A stretch of 64,000 bases of DNA, from assembly GCA_963750995.1 (NCBI GenBank), contig CAVVST010000005.1, positions 682,001 through 746,000 of the forward strand, read 5' to 3'. Origin of the DNA: CAVVST01 sp963750995. Lineage in GTDB: Bacteria; Acidobacteriota; Vicinamibacteria; Vicinamibacterales; UBA2999. Below are positions 1-10,942 of the stretch, in pieces. Both the position numbers and the translations under genes were made by a program. The notes below the pieces were generated by a model. The model made no database searches, had not been told where the DNA came from, and saw nothing but the letters and a program-made list of their open reading frames with translations. Each line of letters starts with the position of its first letter. The first letter of the stretch is position 1.

Positions 1-1125
1 ACATCGACCATCTCTCCGACACCGGATTCCTGACGATTACGCGCTGGGTGTTCGACGGGCTGCGGCTGGTGTCGCTGGCGCAGGAGGCGTGCGCCGCGCG
101 CGGGCTCGACGCCTCACGGCATCTGGCGATCGTGCGGTTCGATCGCGTGGCCACGTTCCTTCTCAAGAAGACGCCTTTCAGCGAGGCCGACTCCCGGCGC
201 TTGACTGATCTCGCCGACGAACTCGGCTTCTCGGTGTTGTACGTGCCCGGCATCGATCGCACGAACCTCCCAGCGGATCCGATCGAAATGCAGAGAACGG
301 GCACGAGCGCCGATGACTATCGCCGCCTGATCCTCGCCCCCGATCGCCGGCAGTTCGTCGCGCAATACCCGCTCGACATCGCGCCGACTACCGACGACCG
401 CCCGTTCTTCTTCCACACGACTCGACTTCGCAACCAGTTCGATGTCGCATTCGGCCGGTCGATGCTGTTCGGCAACGGTTTGAGCGCGCTGATGACGCTG
501 ATGGGGATTTCAGCCCTGCTCGTCGTCGTGTTCATCCTCGGACCGCTGCTGATCGCCGCACCCCCGGCGCCGGGGTGGGGTCGATGGCTGATCTACTTCG
601 GCGCCCTCGGCGCCGGCTTCATGTTGCTCGAGGTCGCACTGCTCCAGCGCTTCGTACTGCTGCTCGGACATCCGGTGTACTCGTTGACCGTGACGTTGTT
701 CTCGCTGCTGCTGGGAACCGGCCTGGGCAGCTTCCTGAGCCGCCGCATCGCGCCGGATCGCGTGAAGCAGCGTGGCGACACGCATGCTCCTGGTCATCGC
801 GGCCGTCGCACTGGTGAGCGCGGTTGGTCTTCCGCTCGTCATCGATTGGGCGATGGCGTGGCCCCTGGCTCTGCGCGTGGTGGTGGCCGGCCTGCTGCTC
901 GTCCCGACGGGCGTGCTGCTCGGGATCCCGCTGCCGGCCGGCATGCGGCTCCTGGCGACGCGCGGACCGGACATAGTTCCGTGGGGCTGGGGCATAAACG
1001 GCGCCTTCTCCGTCGTGGGCGCAACGGTTGCCGTCTTCGTCGCTATGAACTGGGGATTTACCAGCACTCTGTCGATTGCCGCGCTCGTCTATGCGGCAGC
1101 ATCCATCTCGCTCCACCGCGCCTAA
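1..1125 (+). CDS. Membrane-bound spermidine-synthase-like protein, 5'-truncated and frameshifted
   Basis: The reading frame is already open at base 3, so the gene begins upstream of the window. The visible part starts in the end of a Rossmann-type synthase domain, including a conserved stretch with TTDDRPFFFH around 390-420. It then enters hydrophobic segments from about 470 (FILGPLLIA, GFMLLEVALLQRF, LTVTLFSLLLGTGLGSFLSRR). A frame change near 775 moves the C-terminal membrane segments (LLVIAAVALVSAVGLPLVI to the stop at 1125) into another frame; removing one base around 776 rejoins them. This layout matches the spermidine-synthase-like membrane proteins common in Acidobacteria and Deltaproteobacteria, whose substrate is usually unproven. 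A polyamine role is not shown here. Confidence 0.62.
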
Positions 1126-1218
1126 CACCCGATATATCAACAGATAAGCCAATCTGCTGCCGCCTCGCTCGACCGGGCGGGTGCTTTGCTCTGCTCTTAC
1201 CGAACGCCATTAGAGATT

Positions 1219-1231
1219 CGAACAGTGTTCG
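1219..1231. promoter_or_regulatory. Palindrome upstream of tetR, candidate TetR operator
   Basis: CGAACA and TGTTCG flank a single central G, giving a perfect 13-bp palindrome a few bases upstream of the tetR start. A TATGAT hexamer (one mismatch to the -10 consensus) follows at 1235-1240 and overlaps the first possible ATG. An autoregulatory operator at this place is typical of TetR repressors of efflux operons. No good -35 box is visible, so the promoter assignment is inference. Confidence 0.4.
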
Positions 1232-1235
1232 GACT

Positions 1236-1887
1236 ATGATTGGTGTTTATATGGGCACAAAGGAACGACAGCAGCGGGAGCGTGACCGGCTGCGCGAGGC
1301 TATCCTTGCCGCCGCACGCGAACTCTTCGTGGCCGAGGGATACCGCAATGTGTCGATGCGCAAGATCGCCGAGCGCATCGAGTACAGCCCGGCCGCGATC
1401 TACAGCTACTTCCCCAGCAAAGACGACATCTTCTTTGCCCTGGCCGAGGAGGGCTTCCGGCTGCTGGCCGCCGCCGGCGAGGCGGCTTCCAGGAGCGTCA
1501 CCGATCCGCTGGAGCGGCTGCGCCGCGGGCTGTGGGCCTTCTATGAATTCTCGAAGACGCCATCCCGAGTACTTCGACTTGATGTTCATCGACCGCTCGG
1601 TGCCCAGCCTCAGCCAGGATTTCCAGCGTTTCGAGTTCTTCCAGGAGACCACCGCGCGCGCGGAAGCGGATATCGCCGCCTGCGTCGAGCGGGGCGACTT
1701 TGCCGCCGGATTGAACCCCGCGGCGGCGTTACACGTCCTCTGGGTAGGGATGCTCGGCGCGGCCACGATCGGCCTGGCGCAGCGCCTTGCCGCCGGAGAG
1801 GATCCCGACGCCCTGGCGCACGACCTTCTTGAAACAGTGCTCGCGGGCTTCGGCACGAAGATCCGCACCAAATTTCGTGGCATCTGA
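1236..1887 (+). CDS. TetR-family transcriptional regulator (one frameshift)
   Basis: The N-terminal helix-turn-helix is clear: AILAAARELFVAEGYRNVSMRKIAERI, followed by SPAAIYSYFPSKDDIFFALAEEGF, the usual TetR signature (broken here by the comma). The C-terminal ligand domain continues in another frame from about 1560 (HPEYFDLMFIDRSVPSLSQ) to the stop at 1887. Deleting one C at about 1560 restores one protein of about 215 residues, normal for the family. Starts at 1236 and 1251 are both in frame and neither has a good ribosome site. The gene lies 45 bp upstream of the RND operon and probably represses it. Confidence 0.8.
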
Positions 1888-1931
1888 TTGTCCGTTTCAC
1901 GCGACCGACGTGTCTTCAGCGAAAGTGGCCC

Positions 1932-3079
1932 ATGACCATGCGTAGTCTTCCGCTCTGTCTTCACTCGTCCTTATTCCCGCCCTCGTCGGGCTGCCGCCTG
2001 CGACGGCGCCGAGCCGTCCGCCTCCGCGGCGGCGACAACGATCGAACATCGCGTCGACGTCGCGGCGATGAAGGTCGCCGTGGCGGACCTCGAATCCACC
2101 CTCCAGATTTCCGGCAATCTGGTGCCGCAAACACGCGTCGCGGTGACGGCAAAGCTGCCCGGCACGTTGTCGAGCATTCGCGTGGACATCGGCGACCGGG
2201 TTCGGGCCGGACAGGTGGTCGCAACGCTGGACCGCCGCGAGATCGACGCCCAGGTGGACGCAGCCGAGGCGGCGGTGAACGTCGCCACGGCCGGCGTCGA
2301 GGCGGCGGAAGCCGCGCTCGCGAACGCCGTGCTCGAGCGTGATCGCGCGCAGAACCTGTTCGATCGCGGCGCCGTCCCGAAGCAGCGGCTCGACGCCGCC
2401 GACACGGCCCGGCGCTCGACGGCGGCGCAGCGTGACCTGGCCAAAGCGACCCACGCACAGGCCGAAGCGGCGCTCCGGCGCGCCAGGGAAGTGCAGCGCG
2501 ACGCGACACTCACCTCTCCGATTGACGGCGTCATCGTCGAACGGCATTACGACGCCGGGAGCCTGGTCGGTCCTGGCGATGACCCGGTCGTCGTCGTCGC
2601 CGATCTGCGGGTGATGAAGCTCGAAGCGGGCGTGTCGGAGCTCGAAGCCGGCCGGCTGCGAGTCGGCATGCCTGCCCGCGTCGAAGCGCAGGCGCGGCCA
2701 GGCGACGTCTTCGACGGGCGCGTTGCCGCGATCGCGCCGGAAGTCGATGCCCGCAACCGCCACTTCCGGATCGAGGTGCGCATCAACGAACCCGGGTGCG
2801 CAGCTGCTGTCGGGGATGTACGGCTCTGCGACGATTCCGCTGCAGCGCGCCACCCAGGCGGTGGCGGTTCCGCGTGATGCCGTGATCACGCGCGAAGGCA
2901 AGCGCGTGGCGATCCGCGTCGAGGGCGACACCGTGCGCGAGGTCCCGGTCACCGAGGGGTTGAGCGACGGACGGCTGGTTCAGATCGCGAGCGGCCTGCA
3001 GGCGGGCGACGTCATCCTTTCGGATGCGCGCCAGGACATCGCCGCGGGTACCAAGGTGAACCCGGTTCTTTCGAAGTAA
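1932..3079 (+). CDS. RND efflux periplasmic adaptor (membrane fusion protein), frameshifted
   Basis: The core frame from 2068 shows the MFP order. There is a lipoyl-like half (GTLSSIRVDIGDRVRAGQVV), a long alpha-helical coiled-coil hairpin (DAAEAAVNVATAGVEAAEAA, ERDRAQNLFDRGAVPKQRLD), the second lipoyl half (TLTSPIDGVIVERHYDAGSL) and a beta-barrel. At about 2798 one extra base shifts the frame. The C-terminal part (AVAVPRDAVITREGKRVAI to NPVLSK) ends at 3079. The N-terminus is also out of frame; reading across frames gives a hydrophobic stretch ending in AAAC, a possible lipobox, so it may be a lipoprotein anchored in the inner membrane. It should link the RND pump at 3086 to the TolC-type channel at 6162. 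Confidence 0.82.
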
Positions 3080-3085
3080 GCGCTT

Positions 3086-6000
3086 ATGTGGATTTCAGAC
3101 CTCTCCATCCGCCGTCCCGTCTTCGCGACGATGGTCATCATGAGCTTCATGGTGCTCGGCGTCGTGTCGATGACGAGGCTCGGCATCGACCTCTTTCCCG
3201 AGGTCAACTTTCCGTTCGTCAACATCAGCGTCGTCTACCCCGGCGCCTCGCCTGAGGAAGTCGAGACGCTCGTGACGCGGCCGATCGAGGACGCGGTCGC
3301 CGGGATCAACGGCGTCAAGCGGGTGATCTCGACCTCCACCGAATCGCGCGCGCTCGTCGGCCTGGAGCTGCGGCTCGAAGTGGATCCCCAGGCGGCCGCG
3401 GCCGAGGTGCGCGAAAAGGTGGCGGCGATCCGGAGCCGCCTGCCCGAGCAGATTGAGGACCCGACGATCGTGCGGTTCGACGTCGCGGCGCTCCCGATCA
3501 TGACGTTCGCCGTCGGCTCGTCGCAGCGCTCGGACGTCACGCGCCGGCAGATCGAGGACGACCTGAAACCGCTGCTCGAACAGATCGACGGCGTGGCGGC
3601 GGTGGAGGTCAACGGCGGCGAGGTGCGCGAAATCCAGGTCGATCTCGATCCCAGGGCGGCTCGAAGCGCTCGGCATCCCGGTCTCGGTCGTCGCCGAGAA
3701 ACTGGCGGCCGACAATCTCGATCTTGCCGGGCGGCCAGATGCAGAGGCCGGGCCAGACGATTGCGCTGCGCACCAAGGGCGAGTTCGAGACGGTGGACGA
3801 GATCGAGCAGGTCATCCTGCGCTCAGACGGCGGATCGACCGTGCGCATTCGCGACGTCGGCCGGGTGGTTGACGGTTTCGAGGAGCGGACGTCAACCACG
3901 CGGCTGAACGGCGCCGACGCGGTGTCGTTCTCGATCAAGAAGCAGTCGGGAGCCAACACCGCAGCGATCGCCGAACGGGTGCACGCCACGATCGATCGTC
4001 TCGCGGCCGAACTTCCCGGCGCTGAACATCAACACCGTTCATGACGACGCGGAGTTCATCCGCGAGAACGTGAAGCAGGTGCGCGAAGCGATCGTCTTCG
4101 GCGCGCTGATGGCGGTGCTCGTGATCTTCGTCTTCATGCGCGACTGGCGGTCGACGCTCATCACCGCGCTGGCGCTGCCGACATCGGTGGTCTCGACCTT
4201 CTTCTTCATGTGGATCGCCGGTTTCACGATCAACATGATGACGCTGATGGCGCTGTCGCTCGTCATCGGCATCCTGATCGACGACGCGGTGGTCGTGCGC
4301 GAGAACATCTTCCGGCACATGGAGCACGGCGAGGACGCGATGACCGCCGCACGGCGCGGCACCGCGGAAATCGGCCTCGCGGTGATGGCGACGACGTTCA
4401 CGATCCTCGCGGTCTTCCTCCCGGTCGGGTTCATGACCGGCATCGTCGGCCAGTTCTTCAAGTCGTTCGCGCTGACGATTGCCTTCGCGGTGGCCATGTC
4501 GCTGCTGGTCGCGTTCACGCTCGACCCGATGCTGTCGTCGCGCTTCGTGCGGTTCATTCCGCCGGAGGAACGGACGCGGACGCGGGCCGGCCGGCTGTTC
4601 GAACGGATGGGACGCGCCTACGACAAGCTCGATCGCGGATATCACCGGATACTGGCCGTCGCGCTGAGGCAATCCGTGGAAGACGCTGGGCGTGGCCGCC
4701 ACCGTGTTCGTCGTCAGCCTGAGCGCGACGACGGTGATGGGCACCGAGTTCGTGCCGGTCGAAGACCGCGGCGAGTTCCAGGCAATCGTCGAGCTGCCGC
4801 CAGGGACGTCGTTCGAGGAAAGCGTCGCGACCACGGCGCGTGTCGAGCGCGAGGTCCTCGCGATTCCGGAAGTGACGCAGGTCTTCAGCACGGTCGGCGT
4901 GAACGGACAGGTCCGCGCGTCGAACCTGCGCGTCAAGACGACGAAGAAGGAAGTCCGCGAGCGCGGGATCGACGAAATCAAGGCGCAGGTCCGCACGATG
5001 CTCGCCGAAATTCCGTTCGTCGACGGCAAGGTGGCCGACCCGGAGTTCATGCAGGGCGCGCCCGTACGAGCCGCCGATCAACGTCTTCGTGCGTGGCGAC
5101 GATCTGCCGACGCTGCAGCGCGTCGCGAGCGAGATCCAGGCGAAGGTGCGGCAGCTGCCGGGCGCGGTGGACATCAGCAACAACCTGGTCAGCGGCCAGC
5201 CGGAAGTGGTGGCACGCATCAACCGTTCACTGGCCGCCGACCTCGGATTCAGCGTCGGCAGCATCGCCATCGCAGCTGCGCGGGATGGTCGAAGGCATCG
5301 TGCCGACACGGCTGCGCGACGGCGACCGCGAGCACGATATCCGGGTCAGGCTGGCTCCGGAGTATCGGAACAACCCCGACGCGGTGCTGCAGACGCCGCT
5401 CTATTCTCCGGGCGGCGCCGCGGTCCGCACGAGCGACGTCGTCCAGTTCGGGCCTGAGGTCGGGCCGAGCAACATCGACCGCGAGCAGCGCCGCAAGCAG
5501 GCGAAGATCGGCATCGACCTGGCGCCGGGGTACGCGCTTGGTGACGTCACCGCGGAAGTCGAAAAGGTGGTGGCGTCGGTACAGATGCCGGCGACGTTCG
5601 AATGGGGCTTCGCCGGCGACGTCGAGCTGATGCAGGAATCCGCGGCGGCGATGGGGCTGGCGATGATCCTGGCGGTCGCCTTCATCTACATCGTGCTGGC
5701 GATCGCAGTTCGAGTCGTTCCTGCAGCCGTTCATCATCATGCTGTCGCTGCCGCTGGCGCTGGTCGGCGCGCTGCTGCTGCTGCTCGCCACCGGCAAGAA
5801 CCTGGGCATGCCCGCCATGATTGGCGTGGTGATGCTGATGGGGCTGGTGACGAAGAACGCCATCCTGCTGGTTGACTACACGAATCAGCTGCGCCGCGAA
5901 GGGCTGTCGCTGAAGGATGCGCTGCTCAAGGCCGGTCCGGTGCGGCTGCGGCCGATCGTGATGACGACGGTGGCGATGATTCTCGGCATGCTGCCGTCGG

Positions 6001-6161
6001 CGGTCGGCACCGGCGACGGCAGCGAGTTCCGGGCGCCGATCTCGATTGCCACGATTGGCGGGCTGGTGACGTCCACGCTGCTGACGCTGGTCGTCGTGCC
6101 AGTGGCGTATCTGCTGCTCGAAGGCGCCGTCGCCCGCGTCAAGGCGTGGCGGCAGCAGCCG
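3086..6161 (+). CDS. RND-family inner-membrane efflux transporter (multiple frameshifts)
   Basis: The protein opens with MWISDLSIRRPVFATMVIMS, the classic RND first membrane helix, then GIDLFPEVNFPFVNISVVYP and ASPEEVETLVTRPIEDAV. Later fragments carry the second membrane bundle with a GILIDDAVVVRENI acidic motif and AVFLPVGFMTGIVGQFF, the second periplasmic loop, and a C-terminal bundle (MPAMIGVVMLMGLVTKNAIL, GMLPSAVGTGDGSEFRAPI). Frame changes near 3657, 4021, 4681, 5066, 5272 and 5706 are each repaired by removing one base. The pieces together make about 1,020 residues, the family norm. No stop separates it from the TolC-type gene; the end given here is the base before the next ATG. It is a proton-driven HAE-1/AcrB-like pump of unknown substrate. 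Confidence 0.85.
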
Positions 6162-7535
6162 ATGCCGGCCGGGTTGCGGACGGCGGCCCGCGTCGCCGGG
6201 GTGCTGATCCTGCTGGCGCTGATGGGGGCGTTCCTCAGCGTGGCGTCGGCATTCGCACAGGGAACGGGGACCGGCGATCAGGGATCGGCGGGGCCGCTCA
6301 CCATCGAGCCGGGCGATGGAGACTCGCGGAGACGCGCAACGAGGGGCTCAAGGTGAACCAGGAACGGCTGCGCGAGAGCCAGGCCGCAACCGCCGAGGCG
6401 CGCGCGGCGTTCCTGCCGACGCTGGACGTGAACTTCCTCTACACGCCGACACAGGCTTCGCCGCTGCTCAAGATTCCCGCGGGCGTCTTTGGCCCGAATG
6501 AGCAGACGTTCCGCGCGAACCTGGTTCGGGAAAACGTCGTCCGGTTCGACGTCTCCGCAGCCGCTGTACACCGGCGGGCGGCTCAACCACGCGTACGGCG
6601 CCCAGGCGGCAACGCAGGAAGCGAGCCGGTTGGACGTGGAGCGCGCGCAGCAGGCGCTGACGCTGAGGGTCTACGAGACGTTCTACGCGGCGTTGATGGC
6701 CGAACAGGGTGTACGCGTCAGCACCGAAGGCGTCGAAATCGCAGAGCGCCATCTCGACCTGGCACAGGTGCAGGTTCAGCGCGGGATCGGCGGCGCGGCT
6801 CGACGTCCTGCGCGCGGAGGTGGAACTCGCGAACGCGCGAGCCAAGCAGATTCGTGCGCGCAGCTCCGCCGAGGTGTCGTACCAGGCGCTGCGGACGGTG
6901 CTCTCGCTGCCGCAGAATGAACCGCTGCAGCTCGCAGGCACGCTGGACGAAGTGCCGGAGCTCCCGGCGGCGACCGCGCTCGCAGACGGCCGTGAACGTC
7001 AGGTCCGACATCCGCGCCATCGGCCAGCAGCGGGAAGCCGCCGAGCGGCTGTTCTCGCTTGCCAGCGCGGAGCTGAAGCCGACCGTCGCCCTTGCCGGCA
7101 ATTTTCAGTATCAGGAAGACGGCCTCGACAGCCTGTTTGCCGGCACGAACCGCAGCTACCAGTTCGGGATCGCCGTCCGCGTTCCGCTCTTCAACGCGCC
7201 GACCGTCGCCGCCAAGCGCGGCGTCGCGATGGCGCGGGTGCGCCAGGCCGAGCACAGCGCGAACGCGGCGCTCGACAGCGCCCGTCTCGAGCTGGCGTCG
7301 GCGTCAACCGAGCTGGAGGCGCTCGAGTGAGATCGTTTCGACGCAGGAAAAAGCAGTGGTGCTGGCCCGGGAAGGGCTCTCGATCGCCGAGGTGTCCTAC
7401 GAGAACGGCGTCATCACCGCGACCGAGCTGAATGACGCGCGGCTCTCGCTGCTCGAAACCGAGTGGGAACTGATGCAGGCCAAGTACGCGCAGATCGTCG
7501 CGGCGGCAAGGACCCGCTACGCGGCGGGCCTGTAG
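6162..7535 (+). CDS. TolC-family outer-membrane efflux protein (multiple frameshifts)
   Basis: An ATG at 6162 starts a signal peptide (VAGVLILLALMGAFLSVASAFAQ region). The mature part contains the two OEP repeats: ETRNEGLKVNQERLRESQAA with AFLPTLDVNFLYTP, then ERAQQALTLRVYETFYAALM, and a second copy with FGIAVRVPLFNAPTVAAKRG and ENGVITATELNDARLSLLET. The stop is at 7535. Frame changes near 6313, 6555, 6795, 6985 and 7321 are each repaired by removing a base or two, giving about 450 residues. The reading frame at 6162 is continuous with the RND gene upstream, so either the pump's stop was lost to an indel or the two are fused. It is the outer-membrane exit duct of the tripartite pump. Confidence 0.82.
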
Positions 7536-7544
7536 CGACACAGA

Positions 7545-7615
7545 GGCGGGTCCGCTTCGCCGGAACCCGCCCTACCGTCCTGAGACTTGTCCTGCTATCC
7601 CGGAACCCGCCCTAC
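7545..7615. repeat. REP-like intergenic repeat, family A
   Basis: The gap between the efflux operon and guaB holds an imperfect hairpin (GCGGGTCCGCTTCGC facing GGAACCCGC). It also holds two direct copies of CGGAACCCGCCCTAC, at 7561-7575 and 7601-7615, each followed by a short sequence ending in TCCTGAG. The same words form the long palindrome at 29721-29780, so this is a dispersed repeat rather than a gene-specific regulator. Confidence 0.6.
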
Positions 7616-7629
7616 GCTATCCTGAGCCC

Positions 7630-9114
7630 GTGTCCGACTTCCTCGACTTCGTTCGCGGCTGCACCTTCGACGACTTCCTCTTCACACCGCAGTACAGCGT
7701 CGTCGAGCGCCGCGACCCCTCGACCATCGACCTGACGTCGCGCTTCTCGCGGCATCTCACCCTGAAGCGGCCGATCGTCTCGGCCAACATGGATACCGTC
7801 ACCCGCGCCGACATGGCGATTGCCGTGGCGGAAGAAGGCGGGCTTGGCATCATCGACCGCGGGTTCCGCAGCGGCGAGATCGATCCCCAGGTCCGGGAAG
7901 TTCAGATCGTCAAGCGCAAGCAGCACGGCGTCATCAGCGACCCGTACACGATCGCGCCAGACGCCAGCCTTGCCGACGGCCGCGGCCCGGATGCGCGACA
8001 CCGGCGTCGGCACGCTGGTCGTCGTCGATGCCCAGCGCCGGGTGCAGGGCCTGCTGACGACGCGCGACCTCCGGTTCGTGGACCAGTCCGGGATCGGTGA
8101 CGTCGCGAATGACGCCGCGCGATCGGTTGATCGCGCATACCGGCGAGCCCGAAACGCTAGGCAGAAGAGACGATGCGGACGAACAAGATCAAGAAGCTTC
8201 CGCTGCTCAATGCCGACGGCACGCTGCGCGGACTGATCACCGCCAAGGATCTCGTCTCGCAGCGGCATCTTCCGTTTGCCACCCGCGACGCGCACGGCCG
8301 GCTGCGCGTCGGCGCGGCGATCGGCGCGAAGGGCGACTATCTCGAGCGCGCCGCCGAACTCCTCCGCGCCGAAGTCGACGTCATCGTCATCGACATCGCG
8401 CACGGGCATTCGGCGGTGATGGCGCGGGCGATCGAGGCGTTCCGTAAACGATTCGGGGACGTGGAACTGGTGGCCGGCAACGTCGCGACCGCGGACGGCG
8501 CGCGCTTCCTGATCGAACACGGCGTCGACGGGATCAAGGTCGGCATCGGGCCTGGAGGCGGATGCACCACCCGACTCAACACGAACTTCGGCGTGCCCCA
8601 GGTGCAGGCGCTGGCCGAGTGCCGCGCGGCGGCCGACGGCCGGGTGCCGCTGATTGCCGACGGCGGCGTCAAGCGGCACGGCGCCCTGGTGCAGGCGCTG
8701 ACGTTCGGCGGCGACACCGTCATGCTCGGGAGCGCGCTTGCGGGCACCACTGAAACCCCCGGCGACGTCGTGCAGAAGCCGGTAGTCGTCCCGGACTCGA
8801 ACAAGACGGTACGCGTCCCGTTCAAGGTGTTCCGCGGCATGGCATCGCTCGAGGCAATCGTGGATCGGCTTGACGTCGAAGATGCCGACGCCGCCGACGT
8901 CGAAGCGCTGGGCGCCGAGGGCATGGAGATCAGCGTGCCGGCGCGAGGCTCGGTGCGGCCGCTGCTCCGCGACATGCTGAAGCACCTCTGCTCGGCGATC
9001 AGCTACAGCGGCGCGCGAAGCCTCGGCGAGATGCAGGACATGTTCCGGAAGAATCCGGAACGTTACGTCATCAAGCTCACCGAATCGTCCCGCCGCGAGT
9101 CATTCGATCGCTGA
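7630..9114 (+). CDS. guaB: IMP dehydrogenase family protein with CBS region (three frameshifts)
   Basis: The protein starts at a GTG (MSDFLDFVRGCTFDDFLFTP) and has the IMPDH substrate barrel: LKRPIVSANMDTVTRADMAI at the N-terminus, IDIAHGHSAVMARAIEAF, then the catalytic loop KVGIGPGGGCTTR and LIADGGVKRHGALVQALTFG. IMPDH oxidises IMP to XMP, committing it to GMP synthesis. Frame changes near 7980, 8112 and 8152 all lie in the CBS (Bateman) region between the two barrel halves, and each is repaired by removing one base. The loop reads GGGC where most IMPDHs have GSIC, and TNFGVPQ replaces the usual GVGVPQ, so it may belong to a divergent IMPDH/GMP-reductase-like branch. The 3' end overlaps the convergent PfkB gene by 15 bp. 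Confidence 0.85.
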
Positions 9115-10059
9115 TGTGAAGGTGACGCCGGCCAACGGGCCGAAGTGCGCTTCGTACCGTGCTTTGAACTCTGTCGATGTGTAAGCGTGACTCTGTCCCC
9201 CAAGGTGCTCGAGCGCGTACGTCGCCGCGACGCTCCCGAGCTGCGCGCAGGTCCGGTACGGGGCGCCAGCCGCGAGTCCCTTCATGAGACCGCCCCGGAA
9301 CGCGTCGCCCACGCCAGTCGGATCGACAATCCGCGACGGCGGCACCGCCTTCACGTCGGTTCGGCTGCCCTTCTGGTAGATCGAGCACCCTTCTTCGCCG
9401 CGCGTGACGATCAGCGCCTCGGCCGCCTTCAGCACGTCGTCTTCGGCCATCCCGGTTTTCTGCCGTACGAGCTCGAATTCGTAGTCGTTGCAGATCACGA
9501 GCCGTGCACCGGCGATGCCGTCGCGCAGCTCGGCGCCCGACATGCGCGCGCACTGCTGGCCGGGATCGAAGATGCACGGGATCCGCAGCGTGCGGCACTC
9601 CTCGGCGTACTGGATCATGGCCGCCGGATCGTTCGGCGACACGATCACGAGACCCGGGCCCTCGATCGTGCGGAACGACAGCTCCGCCGCATGGGCCATC
9701 GCACCCGTGTAGAACGACGCGATCTGGTTGTTTTCGGTGTCGGTGCTGCAGAAGAACGACGCGGTGAACTTGTCGGACACCTGGCGCACCAGCGAGGTGT
9801 CGACCCCGGCCGCGTCGAGCCAGTGGCGGTATTCACCGAAGTCCTGCCCGGCCGTGCCCATCAGGTACGGACGTTCGCCGAGCAGCGCCAGCGTGTAGGC
9901 AATATTGGGGGCGCAGCCTCCGCGCCGCTTGTCCATCGAGTCGACGAGAAAGCTGAGGCTGACGCGCTGCATGTGCTCGGCGAGAAAGTGCTCGGTGAAC
10001 TTCCCCGGAAACGACATGAGGTAGTCATAGGCGATCGAGCCGGTGACGATCAGCTTCAT
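9100..10059 (-). CDS. PfkB-family kinase, probable adenosine or nucleoside kinase
   Basis: The 319-residue protein has both ribokinase-family signatures: the N-terminal glycine pair region (KRRGGCAPNIAYTLALLGER) and the C-terminal DPTGVGDAFRGGLMKGLA with the catalytic Asp. These enzymes phosphorylate sugars or nucleosides with ATP in the cytoplasm. The start at 10059 overlaps the stop of the MTA phosphorylase gene (ATGA), so the two are translationally coupled. Salvage of adenine or adenosine released from methylthioadenosine is therefore a reasonable role. A longer frame to 10170 is open, but the extra N-terminal residues do not resemble the family. Confidence 0.82.
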   Translation of the reverse strand: MKLIVTGSIAYDYLMSFPGKFTEHFLAEHMQRVSLSFLVDSMDKRRGGCAPNIAYTLALLGERPYLMGTAGQDFGEYRHWLDAAGVDTSLVRQVSDKFTASFFCSTDTENNQIASFYTGAMAHAAELSFRTIEGPGLVIVSPNDPAAMIQYAEECRTLRIPCIFDPGQQCARMSGAELRDGIAGARLVICNDYEFELVRQKTGMAEDDVLKAAEALIVTRGEEGCSIYQKGSRTDVKAVPPSRIVDPTGVGDAFRGGLMKGLAAGAPYRTCAQLGSVAATYALEHLGGQSHAYTSTEFKARYEAHFGPLAGVTFTSAIE

Positions 10060-10931
10060 GACCGGGCCGGCTCCAGGTACTTGCCGATGATCAACGCCAG
10101 GTCCTGTCTGACCTGCGCCGACATGGCTTCCGGGCGGGTGACGAGCGCGAACTTCAGCGCCGACGCGCACTCGCAGGTGCGCTCATACGGCAGGCACGCG
10201 ACGGCTCCGGCAATGATGTCCTGCGCCATCCTCGCGTTCTGCATAAGCGTGGCAATCACCATGTCGACTGTGACCGAGTCGTGGTCGGGATGCCAACAGT
10301 CGTAGTCGGTCACGAGCGCGATCGTGGTGTAGCAGATCTCTGCTTCGCGGGCGAGCTTGGCTTCCTGTAGGTTCGTCATGCCGATGATGTCCATGCCCCA
10401 GGAGCGATACAGCTTCGATTCGGCCAGCGTGGAGAACTGCGGACCTTCCATGCACACGTAAGTCCCGCCCTTGTGGATAGTGGCGCCCGCCTCCCTGCCG
10501 CTGTCGTGGGCGATGCCGCTGAGAATCCGGCAGAACGGATGCGCAAACGCGACGTGCGCGGCGAGCCCGCCGCCGAAGAACGTGCTCACCCGACCCCGGG
10601 TCCGATCCAGGAATTGATCCGGGATCACGATGTCGGAGGGCTTGTACTCCTCCTTGAGGCTGCCGACCGCGCTGGCCGAAAGGATGTACTGCACGCCGAG
10701 CTGCTTCATCCCGTAGATGTTGGCGCGAAAATTCAATTCTGACGGCAGAAGCCGATGGCCGGCGCCGTGCCGTGCGAGAAAAGCGACGCGCCGGCCGCGC
10801 AGCGTCCCGGTGACGTAGGGGCCCGACGGATCGCCAAACGGCGTCGTCAGCGTGACCTCTTTGCGATCGGTGACCGCCGCCATGTCGTACAGGCCGCTGC
10901 CACCGATGATGCCGATCTGAACGTTGTCCAT
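10056..10931 (-). CDS. mtnP: S-methyl-5'-thioadenosine phosphorylase
   Basis: The 291-residue protein begins MDNVQIGIIGGSGLYDM, the PNP/MTAP phosphate-binding start. It continues with VAFLARHGAGHRLLPSELNF, YILSASAVGSL, the central THKGGTYVCMEGPQFST-type motif (IHKGGTYVCMEGPQFST here) and IIGMTNLQEAKLAREAEICY, followed by VTDYDCWH. MTAP cleaves methylthioadenosine with phosphate to adenine and methylthioribose-1-phosphate. The stop overlaps the start of the downstream PfkB kinase. Specificity for MTA over inosine or guanosine is inferred from the overall motif pattern. Confidence 0.9.
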   Translation of the reverse strand: MDNVQIGIIGGSGLYDMAAVTDRKEVTLTTPFGDPSGPYVTGTLRGRRVAFLARHGAGHRLLPSELNFRANIYGMKQLGVQYILSASAVGSLKEEYKPSDIVIPDQFLDRTRGRVSTFFGGGLAAHVAFAHPFCRILSGIAHDSGREAGATIHKGGTYVCMEGPQFSTLAESKLYRSWGMDIIGMTNLQEAKLAREAEICYTTIALVTDYDCWHPDHDSVTVDMVIATLMQNARMAQDIIAGAVACLPYERTCECASALKFALVTRPEAMSAQVRQDLALIIGKYLEPARS

Positions 10932-10942
10932 GGATGCCTTGT

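Noticed and set aside
700..8200. Widespread programmed frameshifting in the efflux operon and guaB
   Set aside because: The sites share no slippery sequence, stop codon context or structure, unlike the genuine prfB site at 29622.
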